The notes under the pieces were generated by a model. It ran no database searches. It was not told the origin of the DNA and saw only the letters and a program-made list of their open reading frames with translations. From Streptomyces sp. Q6 (GTDB taxonomy: Bacteria; Actinomycetota; Actinomycetes; Streptomycetales; Streptomycetaceae), in contig NZ_CP146022.1 of assembly GCF_036967205.1 (NCBI RefSeq), forward strand, positions 6,200,001 through 6,264,000: DNA of 64,000 bases, written 5' to 3'. Of the stretch, positions 53,889 to 62,645 are shown in pieces (within the stretch, counting starts at the first letter, position 1; the number at the start of each line of letters is the position of its first letter). The translations under genes and the position numbers were made by a program.

Positions 53889-54967
53889 CGGCCCACCCTC
53901 GGGTCGAGCAGCGGATAGAGGATGTCGGCGAGGGTGTTCGCGAGGATCACCGCGGTGGCGAAGACGAAGAACAGGCCCTGGACGAGCGGGAGATCGGGCA
54001 CGGAGAGCGCCTGGTAGAAGAGGCCGCCGAGGCCCGGCCAGGAGAACACCGTCTCGACGAGGATCTGCCCCGCCACCACCTGTCCGAGGTTCACGAACAT
54101 CAGGGTGAAGGTGGGCAGCATCGCGTTCGGCACCGCGTGCTTGCGGCGCACGACGTCGTCGCGCAGCCCCTTGGCCCGCGCGGTCGTCAGATAGTCGCTG
54201 CCCATCTCGTCGAGCAGCGAGGAGCGCATGACGAGCAGCGTCTGCGCGTAGCCGACCGCGACCAGCGTGATCACCGGGAGGACCAGATGGTGCGCGACGT
54301 CGATGACGTACGCGAATCCGCTCTCGCCACCCGATTCGAGGCCGCCCGTCGGGAACATGCCGGGGATCGGGCCGACGCCCACCGCGAACACGATGATGAG
54401 GAGCAGGCCCAGCCAGAACGACGGGACCGAGTACAGGGTCAGCGCGAACGCCGTGTTGAAGCGGTCGCTGCGCGATCCGTTGCGCCACGCCGTGCGGGTG
54501 CCCAGCCAGATGCCGAGCGCCGAGTACAGGACGTACGCCGTGCCGGTCAGCAGCAGCGTCGCGGGGAGCGCATCGGTGATCTTGTCGATGACCGGGGTGT
54601 GGAACTGGTACGACATCCCGAAGTCGCCGGTCAGCGCGTCCCCGATGTACGACGTGAACTGCTTCCACATCGGCTGGTCGAGGCCGAACTGGTGACGCAG
54701 GTTCTCCAGTTGCTGCTCGGAGACGCGCCGGCCGCCGGTCATCTGCTTGACCGGGTCGCTCGGGATGAGGCGGAACAGGAAGAAGCTCGTGACGAGGACG
54801 GCGAAGAGCGAGACCGCCGCCCCCACGATCTTCGTCGCGGCGTACTGGAGGTACGCCTTGGTGTTGCGGGCCCGTGGGCCGCGGGCGGCCGACGACGGCC
54901 CCACCGGAGTGGGGCCGCCGTCGGACGTCGCGGACTGCACGAGCGCCGGGGTGCTGTCAGCAGCCAT
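53885..54967 (-). CDS. Oligopeptide/dipeptide ABC transporter permease (DppB/OppB type)
   Basis: 360 residues. After a 35-residue polar tail (longer than usual), the first membrane segment (IVGAAVSLFAVLVTSFFLFRLIPSDP) and the family motif RLIPSDPVKQM begin the DppB pattern; LRHQFGLDQPMWKQF and the permease EAA loop TARAKGLRDDVVRRKHAVPN follow. Overlaps the DppC-like gene by four bases. Confidence 0.92.
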   Translation of the reverse strand: MAADSTPALVQSATSDGGPTPVGPSSAARGPRARNTKAYLQYAATKIVGAAVSLFAVLVTSFFLFRLIPSDPVKQMTGGRRVSEQQLENLRHQFGLDQPMWKQFTSYIGDALTGDFGMSYQFHTPVIDKITDALPATLLLTGTAYVLYSALGIWLGTRTAWRNGSRSDRFNTAFALTLYSVPSFWLGLLLIIVFAVGVGPIPGMFPTGGLESGGESGFAYVIDVAHHLVLPVITLVAVGYAQTLLVMRSSLLDEMGSDYLTTARAKGLRDDVVRRKHAVPNAMLPTFTLMFVNLGQVVAGQILVETVFSWPGLGGLFYQALSVPDLPLVQGLFFVFATAVILANTLADILYPLLDPRVGR

Positions 54968-54982
54968 GGTTCACGTGCTCTC

Positions 54983-56842
54983 TTACTCGCGGTCGTCCGC
55001 GGTCGTCCGGCGGCGCATCCCGAAGAACACGCCTCCGCCGATCAGCAGGAGCGCGACGACCACGATCCCGATCACGACACCGGTGGAGCTGCCCGAGTCC
55101 GACGAGTCACCGCTGTCCGACGAGGACGCCGGAACGGCCGACCACCAGCTCCAGTAGCCGTCCTGGCCGTAGATGTTGCCGGCCGCGGTGGGCATCGTCT
55201 GGATGGACTTGATCTGGTCCGTGCGGTACGCCTCGACCGCGTTCGGGTACGCCATGACATTCATGTACCCGGAGTCGTACAGCCACGACTCCATCTGCTT
55301 GACGATGTCCGCCCGCTTGGCGGGGTCGTACTCGGCCAGCTGCTTCTGGTAGAGCTCGTCGTACTTCTTGTCGCAGATGAAGTTGTCGGTGGCCGCGCTC
55401 TCCTTGGCCTTGGTGGGCAGCGCCGCGCAGGTGTGGATGCCGAGCACGAAGTCCGGGTCCGGGTTCACCGACCAGCCGTCGAAGGCGAGGTCGTACTCAC
55501 CGGCGTACCAGGGCACGGAGACGTCGTCGATGCAGTCGACCTTCAGGCCGATGCCGAGCTTGCCCCACCACTCCTTCAGGTACTTGCCGATCGCCTTGTC
55601 GTTCGGGTCGGTGGCGTGGCACAGGATGCGGAAGTCGAGCGGCTTGCCGTCCTTGCCGACGCGCTTGCCGTCCTTGAGCTTGTAGCCCGCGTCGTCGAGC
55701 AGCTCGGCCGCGGCCTTGGTGTCGTAGCTCAGCTTCTGGCTGTCCGACGGCTGCCAGAAGTAGTCCTTGAAGCGCGGCGGGATGTAGCCCTCGCCCTGCA
55801 CCGCGTGGCCCTGGAAGACCCGGTCGACGATGGCCTTGGTGTCGACCGCGCGGAACAGCGCCTGGCGCACCTTCTGGTCGAGCAGCGCCTTGTTGCCGTC
55901 GCCGAACTTCTTGCCGTCCTTGGTCCGCGCGCCCGGGTTGGTGGCGATCGCGTAGAAGCGGCGCCCCGGACCCTCGTTGACCTTGATGTTCTTCTCGCCC
56001 TTGAGGGACGCCGCCTGAGCGGGTGTCAGGGCCGGGGAACCGGCGACGAAGGAGACCTCGCCCTTGCGGAGCGCGGCGACCGCGGCGTCCTGGTCCTTGT
56101 ACGTCTTGAAGACGATCTCGTCGAACTGCGGCTTCCCGGTCTTGCGCCAGAAGTCCTTGTTGCGCTCCAGCTTCACGTACTGGTCGGTCTTGTAGCCGGT
56201 CAGGACGTACGGGCCGTTGCCGACGACCGGGAACGTGTCGTCGTTGTTGAACTTCGAGTAGTCCTTGACGTCCTTCCAGACGTGCTCCGGCACGATCGGG
56301 ACGTCGAGCGCCGTCATGGTCGCCTGCGGCTTCTTGAGCTCGATGACCAGCTGGGTGTCGCTGGGCGCCGTGACCTTCTTGAAGTTGCCGACGAAGGAGC
56401 CGTTCGCGGTGGCCGCGCCCTCGTCCGTCATCATCTTGTTGAACGTGAAGGCCGCGTCCTTGGCCGTCGCCTGCTCACCGTCGGACCACTTCGAGTCGTC
56501 CCGGATCGTGTACGTCCACGTCAACTTGTCGGACGACGACTCCCACTTGGTGGCGAGGCCGGGGATGACGTGGTTGTCCTTGGCGTCGTAGTTCGTCAGG
56601 TACTCGTACGTGAGTCGGTGGATGCTCGTACTGAGCAGCCGCTGCGCCAGGAACGGGCTCAGCGAGTCGACGCTCTGCGCGACCGCGACGGTGAGCGTCG
56701 TCTTGTCGCCGCTGTCTTTGGCCTGGGCCTCTTGGGGGAACGGATTGAGCGGCGTGGCCAGCGCGGCGGTCAGGGAGAACGCGGCGAGACCGGCTGCCAG
56801 GAGAGTTCTGTGGTGCGGATGTTGCTGAGCTTGTTCGTTCAT
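54983..56842 (-). CDS. Peptide-binding protein of the ABC importer (SBP family 5) with C-terminal membrane anchor
   Basis: 619 residues from ATG 56842; GAGGTCACC lies before it. A signal sequence (about residues 9-38, LLAAGLAAFSLTAALATPLN) without a lipobox cysteine precedes the SBP_bac_5 fold (LTVAVAQSVDSLSPFLAQRL to the end of the domain near 570). Unusually, residues about 580-605 are a single membrane segment (GVVIGIVVVALLLIGGGVFFG) followed by RRRTT, so the protein is anchored by its C-terminus rather than a lipid. A Ser/Gly-rich linker joins domain and anchor. First gene of the operon; ligand unknown, probably peptides. Confidence 0.9.
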   Translation of the reverse strand: MNEQAQQHPHHRTLLAAGLAAFSLTAALATPLNPFPQEAQAKDSGDKTTLTVAVAQSVDSLSPFLAQRLLSTSIHRLTYEYLTNYDAKDNHVIPGLATKWESSSDKLTWTYTIRDDSKWSDGEQATAKDAAFTFNKMMTDEGAATANGSFVGNFKKVTAPSDTQLVIELKKPQATMTALDVPIVPEHVWKDVKDYSKFNNDDTFPVVGNGPYVLTGYKTDQYVKLERNKDFWRKTGKPQFDEIVFKTYKDQDAAVAALRKGEVSFVAGSPALTPAQAASLKGEKNIKVNEGPGRRFYAIATNPGARTKDGKKFGDGNKALLDQKVRQALFRAVDTKAIVDRVFQGHAVQGEGYIPPRFKDYFWQPSDSQKLSYDTKAAAELLDDAGYKLKDGKRVGKDGKPLDFRILCHATDPNDKAIGKYLKEWWGKLGIGLKVDCIDDVSVPWYAGEYDLAFDGWSVNPDPDFVLGIHTCAALPTKAKESAATDNFICDKKYDELYQKQLAEYDPAKRADIVKQMESWLYDSGYMNVMAYPNAVEAYRTDQIKSIQTMPTAAGNIYGQDGYWSWWSAVPASSSDSGDSSDSGSSTGVVIGIVVVALLLIGGGVFFGMRRRTTADDRE

Positions 56843-56913
56843 CGGTCGGTGACCTCGCGCATCGCTCGCACAGCATGGGCATGGCTGAATGAAGTGTGTG
56901 TTTATCAGCGGCT

Positions 56914-56929
56914 GTTGACGCACGTCAAC
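56914..56929 (-). promoter_or_regulatory. Palindromic operator/promoter before the peptide-transporter operon
   Basis: GTTGACG-CA-CGTCAAC is a perfect 7+7 palindrome. Read on the minus strand it contains TTGACG, and TGATAA follows after 14 bases, a possible promoter 72 bases upstream of the binding-protein start. A second TTGACG half-site occurs at 56967-56972. The regulator is unknown. Confidence 0.5.
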
Positions 56930-57050
56930 GGCAGGTGAACCCCATGTGGCCTGCGGAAATAACGAGTTGACGTGCATTTCACGCACATTGGTCGAGACCT
57001 CTGACGCTTTGCAGGCCAGAGCGTGATGCCCGTAATGCTCAGGAGCGCGC

Positions 57051-57085
57051 GAAAGGCCCGCACCGTCCAACGGTGCGGGCCTTTC
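57051..57085. terminator. Hairpin terminator of the EspI-like gene
   Basis: A perfect 15-bp stem with a TCCAA loop (GAAAGGCCCGCACCG 57051-57065; CGGTGCGGGCCTTTC 57071-57085), ten bases beyond the minus-strand stop at 57095. Between it and 56930 I see nothing else of note. Confidence 0.85.
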
Positions 57086-57094
57086 GGTGAGTTG

Positions 57095-59994
57095 TCACTG
57101 CTGCGGTGGTTGCTGCTGCCACGCCGGCGGCGGGCCGGGCTGACCTTGCGGCTGCGCCTGCGGCTGTGCCTGCTGCGGCGGCGGAGGCGGCGGGGTCTGC
57201 CAGCCGGGCTGCGGTCCGGGCTGACCCGGCTGGGCGGGCGGCGGCGGACCCTGGGGCGGCATCCCCTGCGGCGGGTACGGGGCCTGCGGCTGCTGGCCGG
57301 GGTACGGCTGCGGGGGCGGCTGCTGACCCGGGTAGGGCTGCTGCTGGTAACCGGGCATCGGCGGGGCCATGGTGGGCGGCTGGCCGCCGTCCGCCTGGGT
57401 CCACAGGCCCTGCTGCTGCTGAGCCCGCACGAAGTCCTCGGCGACCATCGCGGAGAGGTTGAAGTACGCCTCGCGCACCTTCGGCCGCATCATGTCGAGG
57501 TCGACCTCGGCACCGGCCGCCAGGTGCTCGTCGAACGGGACCACGACGACACCGCGGCAGCGCGTCTCGAAGTGGCTGACGATGTCCTCCACCTTGATCA
57601 TCTTGCCGGTCTCGCGCACACCCGAGATGACGGTGATGGAGCGCGAGACGAGGTCGGCGTAGCCGTGCGCGGAGAGCCAGTCCAGCGTCGTACTGGCACT
57701 GCTCGCGCCGTCGACCGACGGGGTCGAGATGATGATCAACTGGTCGGCGAGGTCGAGGACCCCCCGCATCGCGGAGTAGAGCAGGCCGGTGCCCGAGTCG
57801 GTCAGGATGATCGGGTACTGCTTGCCGAGCACGTCGATGGCGCTGCGGTAGTCCTCGTCGTTGAACGTCGTCGAGACCGCCGGGTCCACGTCGTTCGCGA
57901 TGATCTCCAGTCCGGACGGCGCCTGCGACGTGAACCGCCGGATGTCCATGTACGAGTGCAGGTGCGGGATCGACTGCACCAGGTCGCGGATGGTCGCGCC
58001 GGTCTCCCGGCGCACGCGGCGGCCGAGGGTGCCCGCGTCCGGGTTGGCGTCGATCGCGAGGATCTTGTCCTGGCGCTCGGTGGCCAGGGTCGAGCCGAGC
58101 GCGGTGGTCGTGGTCGTCTTGCCCACACCGCCCTTGAGGCTGATCACGGCGATGCGGTAGCAGGACAGGACCGGCGTGCGGATCAGGTCCAGCTTCCGCT
58201 GCCGCTCGGCCTCTTCCTTCTTGCCGCCGAGCTTGAAGCGGTTGTTGCCGCCGCCGGGGCGGCTGCTCTTCGCCTTCTGCTTCTTGTTGTTGAGCAGCCG
58301 GTCGGCCGACAGCTCGACGGCCGCGGTGTAGCCGAGCGGTGCGCCGCCGACGTTCGTGGGCTGGCGCTGGTCGTGCTGTATGGGCTGCGGCCAGGCGGCG
58401 CCGGTACGGGGGTCGGCGGCCGGGGCGGGCTGCGCGGCCGCGGGCGGCTGCGGGTACGGACCCTGACCCTGACCCTGGGCCGGGGGCTGCGGTTGGGCCT
58501 GGCCCTGCTGCTGGGGGAACCCGTAACCGCCTCGCGGGGCAGGGGGTTGGGGGCGCCGGGCTGCGGCTGAGCCTGCATGGGGGCTGCGGGTGCGGCTGGG
58601 GCTGGGCCTGAGGCTGCTGCTGGGGAAGCCGTAGCCGCCCTGGGGGGCGGGGGATGTGCCTGCGGCTGCGGCTGCGGCTGCGGCTGAGCCGGGGCTGCTG
58701 CTGCGGGAAGCCGTAACCGCCTTGCGGGGCAGGGGGTTGGGGGCGATGGGCTGACCCGGTGCCGCGATCGGGGCCGGGGCTGCGCCTGCGGCTGAGGCTG
58801 GGGAAGCCGTAGCCACCGCCCGGCTGGGGCTGAGCCTGCTGCTGCGGGAAGCCGTAGCCGCCCTGCGCCGGGGCCGGAGGCTGGTGCTGTGCGGCCGCCG
58901 GGGGCTGCGCGGGCCATGCTTCCGGCGCGGCGGGGGCGACCGGGGCGGCGGGGGCCACCGGAGCGGCCGGGGCTGCTGGCCGGGAGCCGGCTCGGTCCAC
59001 TGCTGGGCGGCGGGCGGCGCGGCCGGCTGGAACGCCGGGGGCAGCGGCGGGACCCCGCCTTCCGGGGCGGGCGGGGAGTCCAGGCGGCGGGCGCGTCCGG
59101 TACGACGGGGGCGTCGGGCGCGGACTCCGCCTGATCCGAGCCGTCCGTGCCGGCGGTCTCGGCGACGACGGCCGGCTCGGGGAGCTCGGGAGACTCAGGG
59201 GCCTCGGGAGACGTCGGGGTCACGAAGGCATCCGGGAGCGCGGGAGCCTCGCCGGTGTTCGCGGCGTCGCTGCCGGCGACCGGGTCGACGCCTGCGTCGA
59301 GGCCCGTGCTCGTGGGGGCGCCGCTGTCAGCACCGCTGCTCGTGTCGGTGCCCGTACCCGGGTCTGCTCCCGTGCCCGTGCCCGTGTCCGTACCGGTACC
59401 GGCGCTCGTGTCCGCCGCGCGCAGCGCGAAGTCCCCGTCGTCCGAGCCGCCGGTGGGGGCGTCGCCCTGCGTGCTGTGGGCGTCGACCCAGGAGCGTGGC
59501 GTCTCGGCGTCGCCCTCGGCGGGCGTCACGTCCGCCTGCGGGGCCGGCTGCTCGTCCTTGTGCTCGTCGCCCTGCGCGTTCCCCTGCGCGTTCCCGTGCT
59601 CGTGCTCCTGCGTGCTGCCCTGCTCGGGCTGCTGCTCGCCGAGCGCCGACAGTTCCGCGAACTCCCGCTTCAGCGCGGCCGCGGAGAACTTCATCGTGGC
59701 GCCGCTCTCCAAGTCCCCGTTGCCGGAGCCGGAGTCGGAGCTGACGTCGGACGCGGCCTGGGGCGCGGGCGGGGCGACCGGCGCGGGAGCCGGCGGAACC
59801 GGAGCGGGCGGGGCCGGAACCGGAGCCGGTGCGGGCGGCTCGGGCGTGCTCGCCGCCGCGTTCTGCGTGTACCAGGCCGGAGGGGCGTAGTCGATGGTGA
59901 ACTCGCCCGTCATCTCGACACTGGACTCCGCGTCGGACTGATCATCGGCGGGTGAATCCCAGCCCCCGCGGATTCCGTCCCGATCGCTGTTCAC
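57095..59994 (-). CDS. EspI-like type VII secretion ATPase: MinD/ParA domain with acidic and GGYGFP-repeat regions (ten frameshifts as read)
   Basis: Starts GTG 59994 with AGGAGG six bases before. Three frames alternate between 58549 and 59076; adding one C (coding strand) at each of ten runs (58549-58553, 58579-58583, 58622-58625, 58649-58653, 58691-58694, 58739-58743, 58776-58779, 58800-58803, 58969-58972, 59073-59076) gives one 969-residue protein. The N-terminal 300 are acidic and Pro/Thr-rich, followed by a Pro/Gln-rich region with five GGYGFP units, then the ATPase ([19 protein letters not shown], deviant Walker A) and a Pro/Gln-rich end. This matches EspI-type MinD-like proteins of ESX loci. 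Next to eccE and eccB, it probably aids substrate targeting or control of secretion. Confidence 0.8.
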
Positions 59995-60249
59995 AATGCC
60001 TCCTGGTGTGGTCGAGCACCTGCCGCCGTACGCGCCCACCCGTACAAGGGTGCCCGCAACACGTTCAACCCCAGCCTAATCACGAAAACCGGGTGCACGG
60101 CAGGCCCATCCACCCCGTCCCGGCTGTCCGCTGCGTCACGTGGGGCCCGGAGTGCCGGGACCGAGGCGGACGTACACCAAAACGTGACGAACGAGCATGG
60201 CCACTTGACCGCAAATGCCCGAATCGCCCGTGAAGGCAACGGAGTTCCC

Positions 60250-60987
60250 TCAGTCCATCCGGCGCGCGGTACCCAGCAAGCCGTTCTCGGCGTCCGTCGC
60301 CTGCGTCATCACGTACTGGCGGTCGCGGTCGGTGCACCACAGCGTCACGCCGTCGGCGAGCGTCGGCAGCGACTCGTACTCCCCGCGCGGCAGCCCTATG
60401 ACGCGCCCGATCTCGGTCGCCTCGTCCGGCGACACCCGCTGTACGCCCACCAGACGGGCCTGCCGCATCAGGCGCGGCGCGACCGGGCTCAGGTACGGCA
60501 GCAGCGTCAGGACGGACTGCCAGGGCGCCGAGGCGACCCGCCCGCGCGGCGGCCGCATGCCGCAGTCGCGGATGACGAGCACCGGACCGCCGGCCGAGGC
60601 GCCCTGCGGCGGCACCCGCCCCACGTCGTGCACGGTCATCCCGGACTGCCCGCCGCCGACCGCCTGCACGAGCTGCGCCCACTGCTGCGCGCGACCCGTC
60701 TCGACGGCGACCCGCGCCCCCGTCGCGGCCGCCCGGAGGGCGAGCACCTGCGCGGTCCACAGACCGCCGATGAGCACGATGTCGTACGGGGTGGGGCGGT
60801 TGATGCCCATGACGGCGGGCTGGCCCTCGGCGTCCACGCCGACGACCACGCCGTCGTCGCCGATGGGCAGCGCCAGCGCGTCCATCTGCTCGACGGAGAG
60901 CGAGTGCCGCGCGTGGCGCGGGCCGAGCAGCCCGAAGCCGGTGCGCAGCCGCTCGCCGAACTCGGTGACCTGGGTCGTCATGGCCAT
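60250..60987 (-). CDS. Type VII secretion-associated protein, unknown family
   Basis: 245 residues; ATG 60987 sits in a TGATG overlap with eccE, so the two are coupled. No membrane segment is certain. A mixed alpha/beta pattern with DIVLIGGLWTAQVLALRAAATGARVAVETGRAQ looks like a Rossmann-type or nucleotide-binding segment, but lacks a P-loop. The C-terminal part (LPTLADGVTLWCTDRDRQYVMT) is beta-rich. The position between the EspI-like gene and eccE says it belongs to the secretion system; its function is unknown to me. Confidence 0.75.
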   Translation of the reverse strand: MAMTTQVTEFGERLRTGFGLLGPRHARHSLSVEQMDALALPIGDDGVVVGVDAEGQPAVMGINRPTPYDIVLIGGLWTAQVLALRAAATGARVAVETGRAQQWAQLVQAVGGGQSGMTVHDVGRVPPQGASAGGPVLVIRDCGMRPPRGRVASAPWQSVLTLLPYLSPVAPRLMRQARLVGVQRVSPDEATEIGRVIGLPRGEYESLPTLADGVTLWCTDRDRQYVMTQATDAENGLLGTARRMD

Positions 60988-62381
60988 CAGCGGGCACCTC
61001 CGAGCGGCAACGTGGCCAGAACGCCGGGCAGTTGTTCACGGTCGAGCCGCACGAGGCCGGTCCGCACCTGGCGCGCGGCCCGCTCCAGATCGCGCCGCGC
61101 GGTGGTCAGCTCGCTGTCGCTGCGGCCGGTGATGCGCATGTGGCCGGTCATGGTCACATCCTGCTGGTCGCCCTTGGCGAGAGTCAGGCTGAAGGTCGTC
61201 GCCAGCGCGGGAACCGTGGTCAGCTGCGCGACGAGCTGGGGCAACTGAACAGTGTCCGCGCCCAGTTGGGGCCAGCGGCGCACCCAGTACGTGGTGTGGC
61301 GGCGGTTGTCGCAGCGCCAGCTGCGGCCCTCCTCCTCGGTCCGCCGCTGCGGCGCCTCGCTGCGCCCGGCCTGCGCGGTCACCATCGGGTTCGCGCACGC
61401 GGACGTGGCGACCGCGGCGACGAGCTCCTCCTCGGTGAGCACGCTCGCCCGGAACCCGGCACCGCTCAGCCGGCTGGACAGGTGCTCGGCGACCCGCGCC
61501 AGGCACTTCTGCGCCCCGACCACGCCGCCACCGCGCGCGGCGACGGCCTCCGGGCAGAGCTCGGGGTCGAGCTTCAGTGCGATCCAGGTGATGCGCACCG
61601 CGGGCGAACCGGTCTGCGCCTGCAACGGCGCGTAGTTGCTGACCGCCACCGACTGCTGGGGCAGGTGCAGGGCGGGCGCGGGCTGCGTGTGCAGCACGAC
61701 CTGCGCGGACTCCAGCGTGATGTCGTCCACCTCGAGCGCGTCCCGGACGATCGCGACGGGCAGCGGGCGGCGGCTGCGCTCGGCGCGCAGCGCGGTCGCG
61801 TCCGACTCGACCTGGAGGACCGCGGTCAGGAACCCGCCGTCACCGACCATGCCCACCGGACGCTGGTCCCGGTCGTCACCGCGGTTGAGGCTGTACGTGC
61901 GCAGGCTCGGGTCGCACTCCACGGCGGGCGCCAGACCCGGCTCGGTCCCCGGCGGCACCGGCGTGCTCGCCGCGCGCCGGCGGCGGGAGCGCAGCGCGAG
62001 GACGGTGCCCAGCCACTCCGGCAGGGAACGCCCCCGGCGTCGTACGAGAGCGAGGAGCAGAAGGAGGGCGGCGACGGCACCCGTGGCGATGAGCGCGACC
62101 GTGCCGATCACCCAGCCGACCACGACGAGCGCGCCGGCCAGCTCGATCATCACGAGCCGCTGCACACCGAAGGAACCGCCGCGTCCGGAACGCGACTTCA
62201 GATGCGGGGAAACGGGACCGCGATAGGGGGCCTGCGCATTTCCCGTACGGGAATTCTGTGCAGGAATGTGTGACATCTGTGAAGGGGGCGGGGAGCCCTG
62301 CTGAGAGGGGTCACCCGATCGTGATCTCGACCGTGAACCCGATTGCGACCGCGATCGAGTCCGCGTTGCGGAAGCCATCAC
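60987..62381 (-). CDS. eccE: Type VII secretion membrane protein EccE
   Basis: 464 residues. A Ser/Arg-rich, disordered start (first 75 residues) precedes two adjacent membrane segments (about 76-115, LVMIELAGALVVVGWVIGTV and ALIATGAVAALLLLLALV), then a long cytoplasmic/periplasmic domain as in actinobacterial EccE. EccE is a peripheral part of the ESX core with EccB, C and D. Start: GTG 62381 or ATG 62378; a start at MSHIPAQ (62276) is also possible. Confidence 0.85.
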   Translation of the reverse strand: MMASATRTRSRSQSGSRSRSRSGDPSQQGSPPPSQMSHIPAQNSRTGNAQAPYRGPVSPHLKSRSGRGGSFGVQRLVMIELAGALVVVGWVIGTVALIATGAVAALLLLLALVRRRGRSLPEWLGTVLALRSRRRRAASTPVPPGTEPGLAPAVECDPSLRTYSLNRGDDRDQRPVGMVGDGGFLTAVLQVESDATALRAERSRRPLPVAIVRDALEVDDITLESAQVVLHTQPAPALHLPQQSVAVSNYAPLQAQTGSPAVRITWIALKLDPELCPEAVAARGGGVVGAQKCLARVAEHLSSRLSGAGFRASVLTEEELVAAVATSACANPMVTAQAGRSEAPQRRTEEEGRSWRCDNRRHTTYWVRRWPQLGADTVQLPQLVAQLTTVPALATTFSLTLAKGDQQDVTMTGHMRITGRSDSELTTARRDLERAARQVRTGLVRLDREQLPGVLATLPLGGAR

Positions 62382-62645
62382 TCAAAACCCCCCGAACTCT
62401 CCCGAAATCCCATACGCAAAGGCCCCATAGAAGGCTTCACGGTCCTCGTGCAGTCCTCGTTCAGTCTTCGTTGGAAAGCCTCAGCACCCTACCCGTGCCA
62501 CACGCACAACGTCGCAACAGGCATAGTAGGGGCCGGGTCTGACAGCCACGGCAGTCGCGCAGCGCACCGGGGCACCACAGTCACCGAAAGACGGGGGAGC
62601 GGGAAGCTGCCCCCATGGCTCCGCACGGGGAGAGAGCGGACACAG
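62382..62645. promoter_or_regulatory. Divergent intergenic region between eccE and eccB
   Basis: 264 bases with starts of two T7SS genes on both sides, so it should contain both promoters. A GCATAGTAGG near 62520-62531 is a weak -10 candidate for eccB; no -35 or palindromic operator stands out. No coding potential. Confidence 0.5.

Noticed and set aside
57095-60000. A true pseudogene for the EspI-like protein
   Set aside because: All ten breaks have the same direction and sit in homopolymers while the ATPase domain is intact; sequence error is the simpler explanation.
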